DNA from: Planctomycetota bacterium | Lineage (GTDB): Bacteria > Planctomycetota > Planctomycetia > Pirellulales > Pirellulaceae | Reading direction: 5' to 3' | DNA: 32,971 nt | Assembly (NCBI GenBank): GCA_014584305.1 | Contig: JACTND010000093.1 | Span: 1 to 32,971, forward strand | In this document: in pieces, positions 7,829 through 15,663 of the stretch | How the letters are laid out: each line of letters begins with the position of its first letter | Numbering within the stretch: the first letter of the stretch is position 1 | Position numbers and translations under genes: made by a program | Notes under the pieces: model-generated | Database searches by the model: none | Told to the model about the DNA's origin: nothing | Seen by the model: the letters and a program-made list of their open reading frames with translations, nothing else

Positions 7829-8193
7829 CGCATTCCTCCCTGTGCGGCACCAACCCCGATCAGTCGCGGCGATAAGACGCGAAGCGTGCAATCAACGGGC
7901 GTGGAACCATCGATCGCCATGCCACCCGCCGTCTGGATGTTCGCCGATAGACCGTGCATGTTCGCCGATAAGCTATGAAGCTTTTGCAAGCGAATCATTC
8001 GAACGACCATCAACCCAATCACGCCGAATACAAACAATAAGCAAACCAGCAATGTGAGCATGCCTAGGTTCAACCCCAGTACCATCGCGTCGTTGCTCTT
8101 GCCCGAACAAGCCGCACAGGCCAGTGCCTCGCTCGGCGCGACCCCCCAACCGATCAGCATGATGGACAGAGTTGATAATAACCTTCGTGTCAT
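7825..8193 (-). CDS. Small exported or membrane protein with CxxC, within oxidase operon (unknown function)
   Basis: I do not recognise this 122-residue protein. It has an N-terminal signal-like segment ending near ALACAACSG, where C-A-A-C forms a CxxC pair. One strong membrane helix (about 40-65) and a short C-terminal tail follow. The CxxC next to the predicted membrane exit would suit metal or thiol chemistry, but nothing proves this. It overlaps the subunit II start by the four bases ATGA and lies 2 bases after the next upstream gene, so it is certainly part of the operon. Position right before the CuA subunit suggests an assembly or accessory role, by inference. Confidence 0.7.
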   Translation of the reverse strand: MTRRLLSTLSIMLIGWGVAPSEALACAACSGKSNDAMVLGLNLGMLTLLVCLLFVFGVIGLMVVRMIRLQKLHSLSANMHGLSANIQTAGGMAIDGSTPVDCTLRVLSPRLIGVGAAQGGMR

Positions 8194-8195
8194 GA

Positions 8196-8405
8196 TTAGA
8201 TCATCTCGATATGTTTGGTCTTGCGGAGGAACACAAAGCCGTAGATCAACAGCCCGAATCCCAATCCGCTAGACAGAAAACCCAACAGCAAATCACCCCG
8301 CGTGCCCCCCAGCTCCCAAAATCGATAATTTTCATAGGCGGCAAATGCGAATGCCAACGCCACACTCGCCGATAGGAACAGAAGATGAAACGCTTTTAAG
8401 GACAT
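8196..8405 (-). CDS. Small two-helix membrane protein in oxidase operon (unknown function)
   Basis: This 69-residue protein has two hydrophobic segments (about 5-24 and 40-60) joined by a polar loop (ENYRFWELGGTRGD) and a basic tail. It is packed between the subunit IV gene (3-base gap) and the CxxC protein (2-base gap). That tight spacing and an uninterrupted frame support a real gene. It could be a small structural subunit of the oxidase, but no family is recognised. Confidence 0.62.
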   Translation of the reverse strand: MSLKAFHLLFLSASVALAFAFAAYENYRFWELGGTRGDLLLGFLSSGLGFGLLIYGFVFLRKTKHIEMI

Positions 8406-8408
8406 CGC

Positions 8409-8735
8409 TCACCCCGGAATGCTGTAAATGGAATAAACCAGAAACCCCAGCATCGCCGCGAAAAATATCGCTGTGAAAAAGAGCAACAGCGAAATCGACC
8501 GCTCGGCATGGGACAGATGCATAAAAATGGCGGCAACGCACGCAGCCTTGATCGCTGCGATCAACAAGGCCACTGAAACAGTCTGCCAAGTGTGCTCGAA
8601 ATGAACGTAGTACATGGCTACCGTAGCTACCGTGCCAATCATCAACACCGCAAAGACCGCCAGAAAACGCTGAGTGATCGCTCGCAGGGAATCGGCAGAT
8701 AAATGAGTTTCGTTCGTCATCGTACATTTCGTCAT
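8409..8735 (-). CDS. Cytochrome c oxidase subunit IV (prokaryotic type)
   Basis: The 108-residue product has three membrane helices and the motif ALLIAAIKAACVAAIFMHL, typical of bacterial oxidase subunit IV, a small structural subunit near subunits I and III. I chose the ATG at 8735 because it overlaps the subunit III stop as ATGA, giving coupled translation. An in-frame ATG at 8720 (MTNETHLS) is nearly as plausible. Gene order III-IV is that of caa3/aa3 operons. Confidence 0.85.
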   Translation of the reverse strand: MTKCTMTNETHLSADSLRAITQRFLAVFAVLMIGTVATVAMYYVHFEHTWQTVSVALLIAAIKAACVAAIFMHLSHAERSISLLLFFTAIFFAAMLGFLVYSIYSIPG

Positions 8736-9652
8736 AGTAGATACAACACCGGGAACAAAAAGATCCAAACCAAATCGACGAAGTGCCAGAACAACCCCGT
8801 CGCCTCGACCGCGTTGGTATAACGTTCGGGATCGCTATTCCACAGTTTTGCGCCCGGCCACAATATCCAGGCAAACGCAATCGCCCCACCGAGGACATGC
8901 AATCCGTGCAGGCCGGTCAGCGTGAAATAGGTCGCGAAATAGGTACTATGTGCAGGCACCAAGGCCGACATTCGTTTAATTTCCGAGACCGGGATCGTCA
9001 GCGCGGAGTGGGCGTCGCCGTGGTCAGCGGCACTTTTGGATTTCTGTGCGGCTTTTTCAGCCTTGCTGCGTTTGCCTTGCTCTCTCGCCCCCACTCGGTA
9101 ATGAAACTGGTCGGGATGGATTTGAATGGAATCGATGTTCGATTCCTGCAGCGAATTCAACGTCCAGCCTCGTCCGGCACCCTCGATATGCCCGATCACA
9201 GAATACACTTCCGTCTGGCCATCCACCGCATGGCCGGCAAGCTCCGGATGCGCAGCGACGTCAAGTGGCGTTGCGAGCCATACTTCGTAGTGCGAAAACT
9301 TTTCGGAATACTCCCAAGCCTTGATCCCAAGAAACGCAGCGGCACAGGCCAGCGTCACGAACTGGAACCGCCGGTAACGTTGAAAGTTGCTCGCCTTTAA
9401 GGCAACCCACGACATCGCCACCGTCAGCGAAGAGGTAATGAGCACCAGCGTGTTGAACGCTCCGATCGGAATATTGAGCAGCCCATGCGGCCAGGTTCCT
9501 TCATCGGCCCCCGCCCGCAACAGCACATAGGACGAAAACAAGGCACCAAAGAGCATGATCTCCGAGGCCAGAAACAGCCACATGCCCAGCTTGCCGTTGT
9601 ACAAGCCCGTGTCGGGCCGAACCGTCGAAGTATAAGGAATCGGTATGTCCAT
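8732..9652 (-). CDS. ctaE: Cytochrome c oxidase subunit III
   Basis: This 306-residue protein has the subunit III core: KLGMWLFLASEIMLFGALFSSY (about 21-42), GIKAWEY (109-115), YFTLTGLHGLHV (242-253) and the C-terminal FWHFVDLVWIFLFPVLYL. Between the helix ending near residue 118 and the LTGLHG helix there is an insert of roughly 115 residues rich in His, Lys, Ala and Glu (including KAEKAAQKSK). Ordinary subunit III proteins have only a short loop there. The gene starts directly after the subunit I stop with no spacer; its ggagg site lies in the 3' end of subunit I. It supports the stability of subunit I and carries no metal. Confidence 0.93.
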   Translation of the reverse strand: MDIPIPYTSTVRPDTGLYNGKLGMWLFLASEIMLFGALFSSYVLLRAGADEGTWPHGLLNIPIGAFNTLVLITSSLTVAMSWVALKASNFQRYRRFQFVTLACAAAFLGIKAWEYSEKFSHYEVWLATPLDVAAHPELAGHAVDGQTEVYSVIGHIEGAGRGWTLNSLQESNIDSIQIHPDQFHYRVGAREQGKRSKAEKAAQKSKSAADHGDAHSALTIPVSEIKRMSALVPAHSTYFATYFTLTGLHGLHVLGGAIAFAWILWPGAKLWNSDPERYTNAVEATGLFWHFVDLVWIFLFPVLYLL

Positions 9653-11491
9653 TCACGCCACCTCCAACGGTTGATTCTGCGTTTCAAAATCCAGCTCATC
9701 CGTCCGCAGACTGTAATCGTAAGGTCCGCGATAAACGACCATCGGTTCAACAAAATTGCCATGCGGCGGCGGGGTTGGCGTTTGCCACTCCAAAGTCGTT
9801 GCTTGCCACGGATTGTCATTGAGCACGGGAGACCCACGCCAAATGCTGTAAAAGAAATTGAAGATGAAGGGAACCTGCGCCAGAGCCAATCCCAGCGCAG
9901 CCAGCATGATAAAACTGTTCAGGCCGATCACCGTATCGCTGAGCGCACCGATCACGCCTTCATTGGCTGGGTTCGAGGCGGCATACGTTGCACCACCATC
10001 GCTCATGCGGCGACTCATCCCAGCGAACCCCTGAATCATCATGGGGAAAAAGATCAGATTCATGCACAGCAAAGATGGCCAAAAATGCAGATGCCCCAGT
10101 CGATCATTCATCCGGCGACCCGTGACCTTCGGAAACCAGTAATAGACCCCCGCAAAAATGGCAAAGATGGTTCCCGGGGCGACGACATAATGGAAATGAC
10201 CAATCACGTAGTAGCTGTCATGCAGCATCAGATCGGAAGAACCGAACGCCAGCGGCATTCCGGTCAGACCGCCGATACCGAACATCGGCAGAAACGCGAT
10301 CGCAAACAACATCGGCACCGTAAATCGGATCGACGCGCCCCACAGCGAAAGCAATAGGCAGGTCAAAATGATGACCGACGGAATCGAGATGATCGTCGTC
10401 GTTGTCTGAAAGAACATCGAGATACCCACCCCCATGCCGGTGACATACATGTGATGTGCCCAAACGATCATCGACAGAAACCCAATGGTGAGCGCGGAAA
10501 AGACCAACGCCCGGTAACCCCACAGGGGCTTTCGCGTATTGTTGGCGATGACTTCCGAAACGATTCCCATGGCTGGCAGAATCAGGACGTAGACCTCAGG
10601 ATGCCCGAGGAACCAAAACAGGTGCTGCCACAACAGCGGGCTCCCGCCACCGCTGAGCTGAGAGGCCGGCTGCCCCGACAACACCAAACCAGCCGGCATA
10701 TAGAAACTCGATCCCGCCAGGCGATCCATCAGTTGCATCACGGCGGCAGCCTCCAGTGGCGGAAACGCCAGCAGCAACAGGAACGCCGTGACGAACTGGG
10801 ACCAGACGAAAAACGGCATCCGCATCCAGGTCATCCCGGGAGCCCGCAGTTGAATCACTGTAGTGATGATATTGATCGCCCCCAGCAGCGACGATGTAAT
10901 TAGAAACACCATGGCGATCAACCAATAGGTTTGCCCATCCGTAGGAATGATCGTGGCCAATGGCGGGTAGCTCGTCCAGCCCGCCTGGGCCGCTCCGCCG
11001 GGTATGAAAAAGCTGACGAGCATGATCACGCCGCCGATCAAGTAGCTGTAGTAGCTGAGCATATTCCACTTCGGGAACGCCATATCGACCGCACCGATCT
11101 GGAGCGGCACCAGATAGTTGGCGAACGCGCCGAAGACCAGCGGTACCACTCCCAGAAAGATCATGATCGTGCCATGCATCGCACCGAACGAGTTGTACAG
11201 GTCGGCGGAGATTTTGCCTTCGCTGGCAGCCTCGCCCAGCAAGGCCTCCAACAATCCGCCCACCACCGGCACGGGCGTTCCGGGATGATCGAGCTGCCAC
11301 CGCATCAATAGCACCAGCAGAAAGCCGATGAACAGAAAGACCAGCGAGGTGATGGCGTACTGAATCCCGATGACTTTGTGGTCGGTCGAGAAAATGTACT
11401 TGCGAATGAACCCCAAATCGTGATGTCCACCGGCGGCTCCGTCGCCGTGGTGATGCTCGTGATGACCGTGGGGTAAATCGTTCTGCGACAT
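9653..11491 (-). CDS. ctaD: Cytochrome c oxidase subunit I (A-family, aa3-type)
   Basis: The 612-residue catalytic subunit contains all expected ligands: H106 (MHGTIM, low-spin heme), H297 (CuB) with the cross-linked Y301 in GHPEVY, HHMYVTGM (CuB pair) and HFHYVV (hemes). E299 and the NYLVPLQIGAVDMAFP segment fit an A-family proton-pumping oxidase with a D-channel aspartate. The start at 11491 is set by gggag upstream; longer frames to 11800 run into the ctaB gene and have no homology. An N-terminal His-rich tail (HGHHEHHHGDG) precedes the first helix and could bind copper or another metal. It follows ctaB by 17 bases and adjoins ctaE without a gap. Confidence 0.96.
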   Translation of the reverse strand: MSQNDLPHGHHEHHHGDGAAGGHHDLGFIRKYIFSTDHKVIGIQYAITSLVFLFIGFLLVLLMRWQLDHPGTPVPVVGGLLEALLGEAASEGKISADLYNSFGAMHGTIMIFLGVVPLVFGAFANYLVPLQIGAVDMAFPKWNMLSYYSYLIGGVIMLVSFFIPGGAAQAGWTSYPPLATIIPTDGQTYWLIAMVFLITSSLLGAINIITTVIQLRAPGMTWMRMPFFVWSQFVTAFLLLLAFPPLEAAAVMQLMDRLAGSSFYMPAGLVLSGQPASQLSGGGSPLLWQHLFWFLGHPEVYVLILPAMGIVSEVIANNTRKPLWGYRALVFSALTIGFLSMIVWAHHMYVTGMGVGISMFFQTTTTIISIPSVIILTCLLLSLWGASIRFTVPMLFAIAFLPMFGIGGLTGMPLAFGSSDLMLHDSYYVIGHFHYVVAPGTIFAIFAGVYYWFPKVTGRRMNDRLGHLHFWPSLLCMNLIFFPMMIQGFAGMSRRMSDGGATYAASNPANEGVIGALSDTVIGLNSFIMLAALGLALAQVPFIFNFFYSIWRGSPVLNDNPWQATTLEWQTPTPPPHGNFVEPMVVYRGPYDYSLRTDELDFETQNQPLEVA

Positions 11492-11508
11492 CAAAAACTC
11501 CCGTTTGA

Positions 11509-12480
11509 TTACGAAATGGGTTTCCAGACGAATGCCGACAGCACCAACAAGCCCGACAACAAGGGGACAAACAGAATCGACGCAACGAACAGTCGCCGTG
11601 CACTGGCGTGGTCGCGTTGCCGAGCAAACAGCCATGCCTCCCACATAAAGTAGCCTCCCAGCAGTACCACCGAGGCCGAGATGACTAAAGGCAAAATCGC
11701 TGCGGTCTGCCATGCGCCGGGCACTTGCAACCCGGCCAGCCAAACACTGGCGATCAGCAACCCGAAGGCGAACAAAGCCGAATGCCAGCCAGCCGTCCAA
11801 CCCGTTTTGTCGTGATCGACCAGCATCCGATATCCGGCCAGCCGGTAGTCATCGCGATAGAGCCAGGCGATGGCGTAAAAGTGCGGCATCTGCCAACAGA
11901 ACAAGATGGCGAACAGCAGCCACGCTTCGAGTCCCAAATCACCTCGCGCGGCCGCCCAACCCATCAGTGGCGGAATCGCTCCGGGGACTGCGCCAATCAC
12001 CGTGTTCCAGATCGTCACTCGCTTGAGCGGCGAATAGACGCCGACGTAGAGCAAAAACGTCATCGCACCCAATAGTGCCGCTAGGAAGTTGGCTCCGAGC
12101 AAGAGCCAAACGAAGCCGACCAACCCCAACAACAAACCGTAAATTAACGCAATCGCCGGGAGGACTCGTTTGCTAGGCAGCGGCCGCCGAGCCGTGCGCC
12201 GCATCTGCCCATCGAATTCCCGTTCGAGAAACTGATTGAGAGCCGCCGCCCCACCAGCCAGCAGAAACGTGCCCATGAGCGTATGCAATAAAATCGGCCA
12301 CTGGATGTTACCCTTGATCGCCAGCAGATAACCGGCAGCCGCCGTGATCACCACGGACACACTTACACGAACCTTGGCCAATTCACCGGCGATTGCTAGA
12401 CCGCTGGCCACGCGACGCACAACTCCTTTGGGACGGCCTCCCATTACCTGAGGACGCGGGATGTCCAGGTCAATCGCCAT
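11509..12480 (-). CDS. ctaB: Protoheme IX farnesyltransferase (heme O synthase)
   Basis: The 323-residue polytopic membrane protein carries the UbiA-type prenyltransferase motifs: NQFLEREFDGQMRRTARRPLP (about 82-102), YSPLKR, GAVPGAIPPLMGW and WQMPHFYAIAWLYRDDY. It transfers a farnesyl group to heme b to make heme O, the precursor of heme A for the oxidase encoded next. No heme A synthase (CtaA) lies in the window, so the conversion to heme A must be encoded elsewhere. A gaggg site precedes the ATG. It lies 12 bases downstream of the cupredoxin-like gene and 17 bases before ctaD. Confidence 0.95.
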   Translation of the reverse strand: MAIDLDIPRPQVMGGRPKGVVRRVASGLAIAGELAKVRVSVSVVITAAAGYLLAIKGNIQWPILLHTLMGTFLLAGGAAALNQFLEREFDGQMRRTARRPLPSKRVLPAIALIYGLLLGLVGFVWLLLGANFLAALLGAMTFLLYVGVYSPLKRVTIWNTVIGAVPGAIPPLMGWAAARGDLGLEAWLLFAILFCWQMPHFYAIAWLYRDDYRLAGYRMLVDHDKTGWTAGWHSALFAFGLLIASVWLAGLQVPGAWQTAAILPLVISASVVLLGGYFMWEAWLFARQRDHASARRLFVASILFVPLLSGLLVLSAFVWKPIS

Positions 12481-12492
12481 GACTTGTGCCCT

Positions 12493-13272
12493 CTATTCTT
12501 TCGCTTGCAGCGTGACCTCGACCGCCCCGGCACCGTCCTTGACCTCGACCTGCTGCGTGATCTCTCCAGCCTTGCGATGCTTGAATTTGACCTGATAAGT
12601 TCCGTCCGGAAGTCCCTTGATGGAAAACGTGCCATCCTCGTTCGTGACTGCGTAGAACGGATGCTCCATCACGTTGACATAAGCGAACATCCACGGATGA
12701 ACGTCGCACTTGAATTGCAGGAACTCTTCGGGTTTGTGGTAAACGAACTCCAGCGGCGCGGCGTTGGCACCCTGACTTTTGTTCACTTCCTTGTTGCCAC
12801 TGACTTTGGGCAACGTGTGAACATTGTGCAGCAGCGGATCGCTGTTTTTGACTTGGATCGTTTGCCCGACCTGACACGCGGAAACGTAGGGGATGTACTC
12901 GCAACCCTGCTGATCGATCACCAGCGGCCCAGTACCCGGAGGAATTGGCTGCGGTGGTATTCCGGTGATCGTAACGAGAACATCACCCAAACCACCATCT
13001 TTCGAAACATAGACGCGCGTGTAGCGCGGCCCCTCGCCGTGGTGGATTTTACACGATTCTTTGCAATTCGGATCCAGCGGCAATTCGCGTTCGGGTGGCG
13101 GCTCGCCTTCGAGCAAGACGCGACCGGAGATGATGCCGTTGCCGACCACAGTCGCTTCGATTTTCGGAGCCGTCGCGGAGGGCTTGGAACCGCACCCGCC
13201 GCTTACCGCCGCGATCAGCAAAGCTAAAGTTGCCATGGCAACCTGTTGTTGTGTCCGATTCGAACTTTTCAT
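12493..13272 (-). CDS. Cupredoxin-like exported (lipo)protein with carboxypeptidase-regulatory-like domain
   Basis: This 259-residue protein starts with a signal peptide; C27 in VSGGC is a possible lipidation site, although the lipobox is not canonical. The middle contains LLHNVH (H149, H152) and FKCDVHPWM (C189, H192, M195). The pattern resembles the type 1 copper ligands of plastocyanin-like domains. The last 60 residues (YAVTNEDGTFSIKGLPDGTYQVKF) look like a carboxypeptidase-regulatory-like beta sandwich. It is the first gene of the respiratory operon, so a role as electron donor or copper carrier for the CuA subunits is reasonable but inferred. It faces the Rrf2 gene across a 414-base divergent region. 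Confidence 0.75.
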   Translation of the reverse strand: MKSSNRTQQQVAMATLALLIAAVSGGCGSKPSATAPKIEATVVGNGIISGRVLLEGEPPPERELPLDPNCKESCKIHHGEGPRYTRVYVSKDGGLGDVLVTITGIPPQPIPPGTGPLVIDQQGCEYIPYVSACQVGQTIQVKNSDPLLHNVHTLPKVSGNKEVNKSQGANAAPLEFVYHKPEEFLQFKCDVHPWMFAYVNVMEHPFYAVTNEDGTFSIKGLPDGTYQVKFKHRKAGEITQQVEVKDGAGAVEVTLQAKE

Positions 13273-13323
13273 TTCCTTGCCTTTTCAAAAACCGAAAAAA
13301 ACTGCTGCAATCCTCAATTGCCG

Positions 13324-13340
13324 ATATTCGATACGAGTAT
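13324..13340. promoter_or_regulatory. Candidate operator dyad upstream of the respiratory operon
   Basis: atattcg (13324-13330) and cgagtat (13334-13340) form an inverted repeat with one mismatch around the spacer ata. It lies about 50 bases upstream of the first gene of the operon, in the divergent region shared with an Rrf2 regulator. Such a dyad fits a dimeric regulator site, but binding is not shown. Confidence 0.35.
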
Positions 13341-13429
13341 CTAATTTAAGGGTAGCGGGCTCGCATGTCAACGGTCGTGAATCGTTGGCGAGAAGAGTTG
13401 TAACCGTTCACGCTTTGAGTCGATTTAGT

Positions 13430-13512
13430 CGTTTAACCGTCAGCCGCAGGCGAACGCGAATCGCAGTACGATACCTTCATGAGCGCGTTCGCCTGCGGCT
13501 CACGGTTAAACG
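13430..13512. repeat. Long palindromic repeat of the GTTTAACCG family
   Basis: The 29-base arms 13430-13458 and 13484-13512 are reverse complements except for one base, with a 25-base loop. The arm begins cgtttaaccg, runs through agccgcaggcgaacgcg, and matches the repeat units at 15507-15661 closely. The element fills part of the divergent region and could act as a hairpin or transcription barrier. Confidence 0.9.
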
Positions 13513-13675
13513 AACCGAAAACCCGTTAATTCATAGGCCAGATATGGGGCACCGTAAACGGATACAATTTTGATTTTCGTGCGTTCATCATGGAGATTTG
13601 CAGATCGAACTTGCCTGAATTGGTTCGGCTAACGATAATTGGCAATTCGACAAATAATCCAATCCATTCGAATTC

Positions 13676-13679
13676 GAGG
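13676..13679 (+). promoter_or_regulatory. Ribosome binding site that fixes a TTG start
   Basis: gagg lies 7 bases before ttg at 13687. The residues after this TTG (FSQCQENALRAVIWLA) match the usual Rrf2 N-terminus, whereas the in-frame ATG at 13639 has no such site and would add 16 residues without homology. Confidence 0.65.
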
Positions 13680-13686
13680 TTGCCCG

Positions 13687-14124
13687 TTGTTTTCCCAGTG
13701 TCAAGAAAATGCGTTACGAGCCGTGATTTGGCTTGCCCAACATCGGGCAGACGGCCGATTTGGAGCGGAACAGATTGCGAGGGAAACCAAGGCGTCGCCC
13801 AGCTATCTTGCGAAAATTTTGCAGCAACTGGCCGAGGGGGGCATCGTCTCATCGCGTCGCGGAGTGGGTGGCGGCTTTCAGCTGGAGCGGGACATTGAGT
13901 CCCTGACGATGCTCGAGGTCATCAACGCCGTCGAGCCGATCCAGCGGATCGACAAATGCCCGTTGAATTTGAAAACGCACCGCGACTGCCGTTGTCCGGC
14001 TCACGCACGACTGGACGAAGCACTAGCGCTCATTGAGGTCGCCTTGCGCAACTCGACCATCCGCGACATCCTGTACGAAAAAGGCCGCCCGCAACCGTTG
14101 ATCGAAACCGTCGGAAAAAAATAA
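13687..14124 (+). CDS. Rrf2 family transcriptional regulator with three cysteines
   Basis: This 145-residue protein has the Rrf2 winged helix: ALRAVIWLA, then the recognition region ASPSYLAKILQQLAEGGIV and the wing SRRGVGGGFQL. It also has the dimerisation helix. C91, C101 and C103 (CPLNLKTHRDCRC) form a C-x9-C-x-C cluster. This differs from the C-x5-C-x7-C spacing of IscR and NsrR but lies in the same loop, so an iron-sulfur or thiol-based sensor is plausible. It is divergent from the respiratory operon, which makes that operon the best candidate target. If the divergent subunit I reduces NO, an NO- or redox-sensing role would fit. Initiation at TTG suggests low expression. Confidence 0.88.
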   Translation: MFSQCQENALRAVIWLAQHRADGRFGAEQIARETKASPSYLAKILQQLAEGGIVSSRRGVGGGFQLERDIESLTMLEVINAVEPIQRIDKCPLNLKTHRDCRCPAHARLDEALALIEVALRNSTIRDILYEKGRPQPLIETVGKK

Positions 14125-14439
14125 TTCGGGACTATTCCTAAGTCGTTCCGCTAGCAAGTCCCACCATGCCTGATCATCCATCTCATTGAGCAGCTTTGAA
14201 GGTGGTACTCCATGCTGGAAGCGATCAATGGGAATTTCCGAGTTTTCCTTAACTTCAACGCCGCGATTGCACTTCTTTGCTGGCAAAATTTTCTTTCACT
14301 CAAACACAACCCAATCGCTTTGTTTTAACTCGTCTGCACAATTGTTAGTTTCCGGTTTTTCGTTACCACAGGAGTTTTTCCGCGTCGATGAAACGGGTTG
14401 AATCATGGCTTTTTAAAATTTCATTTGCGTGAGGTGACG
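14125..14439. other. Intergenic region, possible coding remnant on the minus strand
   Basis: No gene is supported with confidence. On the minus strand about 14125-14286 translates to protein-like sequence (RFQHGVPPSKLLNEMDDQAW and then WDLLAERL). Its frame continues as antisense of the Rrf2 gene, and I recognise no family, so it may be chance or a decayed fragment. Confidence 0.3.
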
Positions 14440-15477
14440 ATGATTCGGCCTTGGATACTCATTTTGTTGTTTACAGGTACGATTTGTGTACTTACAAACA
14501 CCAAGGTTTGGTCCCAGTCCCCCTATTTTGACGTCGAGCGGAGGTCATTTGGCGGCGATACGTTCAGTCCTGGAATCGGCCAACAATGGCATCTCGGGGA
14601 AAATGACCGGAGTCACAATCAGCTCAATACTTCGGGGCGGCGAATTCAAGGGGTGCCGAACGAAACTGGCACGCCCGGATGGTTTGATGAATTGACCTTT
14701 TTCGCCGGTATCGATGGAGCCAAGCAACCTCAGGATTTTGGTGTCAATGCGCTGCTGGGCGGCCAGGCTTCGATGAATTGGGGTTTGCCGCTGCTGCCCG
14801 ATTGGGGAGTGGGTTTGCAACTTGGTACGGGCGTAACCGCTGCGGCCAATGCTGTGCAGGTCTTCGATTTGCTGGGGGAAACGCGCGGTCGTCTACAATC
14901 GTTTACCACGGTGGGGCTGTTTCAAAGAACGACTGGTGGATTCTCCTGGGGGTTTGCTCATGATTTCCTGTACCAAGACTATTTTGACAATTTTTCGTTG
15001 TCTCAATGGCGAATGCGGACAGCGTATTTAATAAATCCCAGCAACGAGATTGGCGCCACGGTTGCCCTGCGAGGTCGTCAAGACACCGGCCTGTTCGCCG
15101 GTGCCGTTCCGGTCACGCTGCGTTCAATCGATCAAGGTCAATTGTTTTGGCGCCGGTTTTGGGAATCGGGGGCGCAGACAACTTTTTGGATTGGTTTGGC
15201 GGACGGACATGGTGAGAACAACGCCGTAACTGGACCGGCACCTCGCAAAGGTGAGCAGTTTTTGTTTGGTGCGGATTTGCTGATGCCTCTGACCGCATCC
15301 TTGGCGCTCTATGGCGAGGCCAACATGATCATGCCCGCTGACACTGGCACCGTTGATGCTTTTTTGGGGATTCAGTGGTCTCCCCGTGGACGTTCCTACC
15401 AGGCTCGGCGCGGTTGTTTCAGCCCGTTGCTGCCACTTGCCGCTCCGACTTCCTTTGCCGTCGATTTGCTGCAATAA
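14440..15477 (+). CDS. Exported, probably outer-membrane protein of unknown function
   Basis: The 345-residue protein begins with a signal peptide (hydrophobic residues 5-20, likely cleavage after VWSQS). The rest is rich in Gly, aromatic and alternating hydrophobic residues, for example WGVGLQLGTGV, FSWGFAHDFLYQDYF and NEIGATVALRGRQDTG. A short strand near the end (DAFLGIQWSPRG) fits a beta-barrel or porin-like fold. I chose the ATG at 14440 because gaggtga lies 5 bases upstream; an in-frame ATG at 14398 lacks a site and would bury the signal peptide. It appears to be a single-gene unit, followed by repeats. No function can be assigned. Confidence 0.7.
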   Translation: MIRPWILILLFTGTICVLTNTKVWSQSPYFDVERRSFGGDTFSPGIGQQWHLGENDRSHNQLNTSGRRIQGVPNETGTPGWFDELTFFAGIDGAKQPQDFGVNALLGGQASMNWGLPLLPDWGVGLQLGTGVTAAANAVQVFDLLGETRGRLQSFTTVGLFQRTTGGFSWGFAHDFLYQDYFDNFSLSQWRMRTAYLINPSNEIGATVALRGRQDTGLFAGAVPVTLRSIDQGQLFWRRFWESGAQTTFWIGLADGHGENNAVTGPAPRKGEQFLFGADLLMPLTASLALYGEANMIMPADTGTVDAFLGIQWSPRGRSYQARRGCFSPLLPLAAPTSFAVDLLQ

Positions 15478-15506
15478 GGATCGAGCGACAAATAACTTCG
15501 TTTTCT

Positions 15507-15661
15507 ATCGTTTAACCGCAAGCCGAAGGCGCACGCTTCTCATCGTTTAACCGCAAGCCGAAGGCGCACGCTTCTCATCGTTTAACCGCAAGCCGAAGGC
15601 GCACGCTTGTTTTCGCAATGCCACCGCGATAATGCGTACGCCTTCGGCTAACGGTTAAACG
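15507..15661. repeat. Three tandem 35-bp GTTTAACCG-family units plus one inverted unit
   Basis: atcgtttaaccgcaagccg and the following 16 bases repeat with a 35-base period at 15507-15541, 15542-15576 and 15577-15608. An inverted copy ends the element at 15634-15661 (25 of 28 positions match). There are no unique spacers, so it is not a CRISPR array. It lies directly after the outer-membrane protein gene and belongs to the same family as 13430-13512. Confidence 0.92.
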
Positions 15662-15663
15662 AC

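Noticed and set aside
11492-11800. N-terminal extension of oxidase subunit I to an upstream ATG
   Set aside because: It would overlap ctaB, has no homology, and a proper gggag site precedes the ATG at 11491.
14023-14286. Minus-strand frame with protein-like sequence downstream of the Rrf2 gene
   Set aside because: Part of it is antisense to Rrf2, it lacks a recognised family, and the protein-like part is short; noted only as a possible remnant.
15507-15608. Tandem repeats that could suggest a short CRISPR
   Set aside because: Units are directly adjacent with no unique spacers, the set includes an inverted copy, and no cas genes are in the window.
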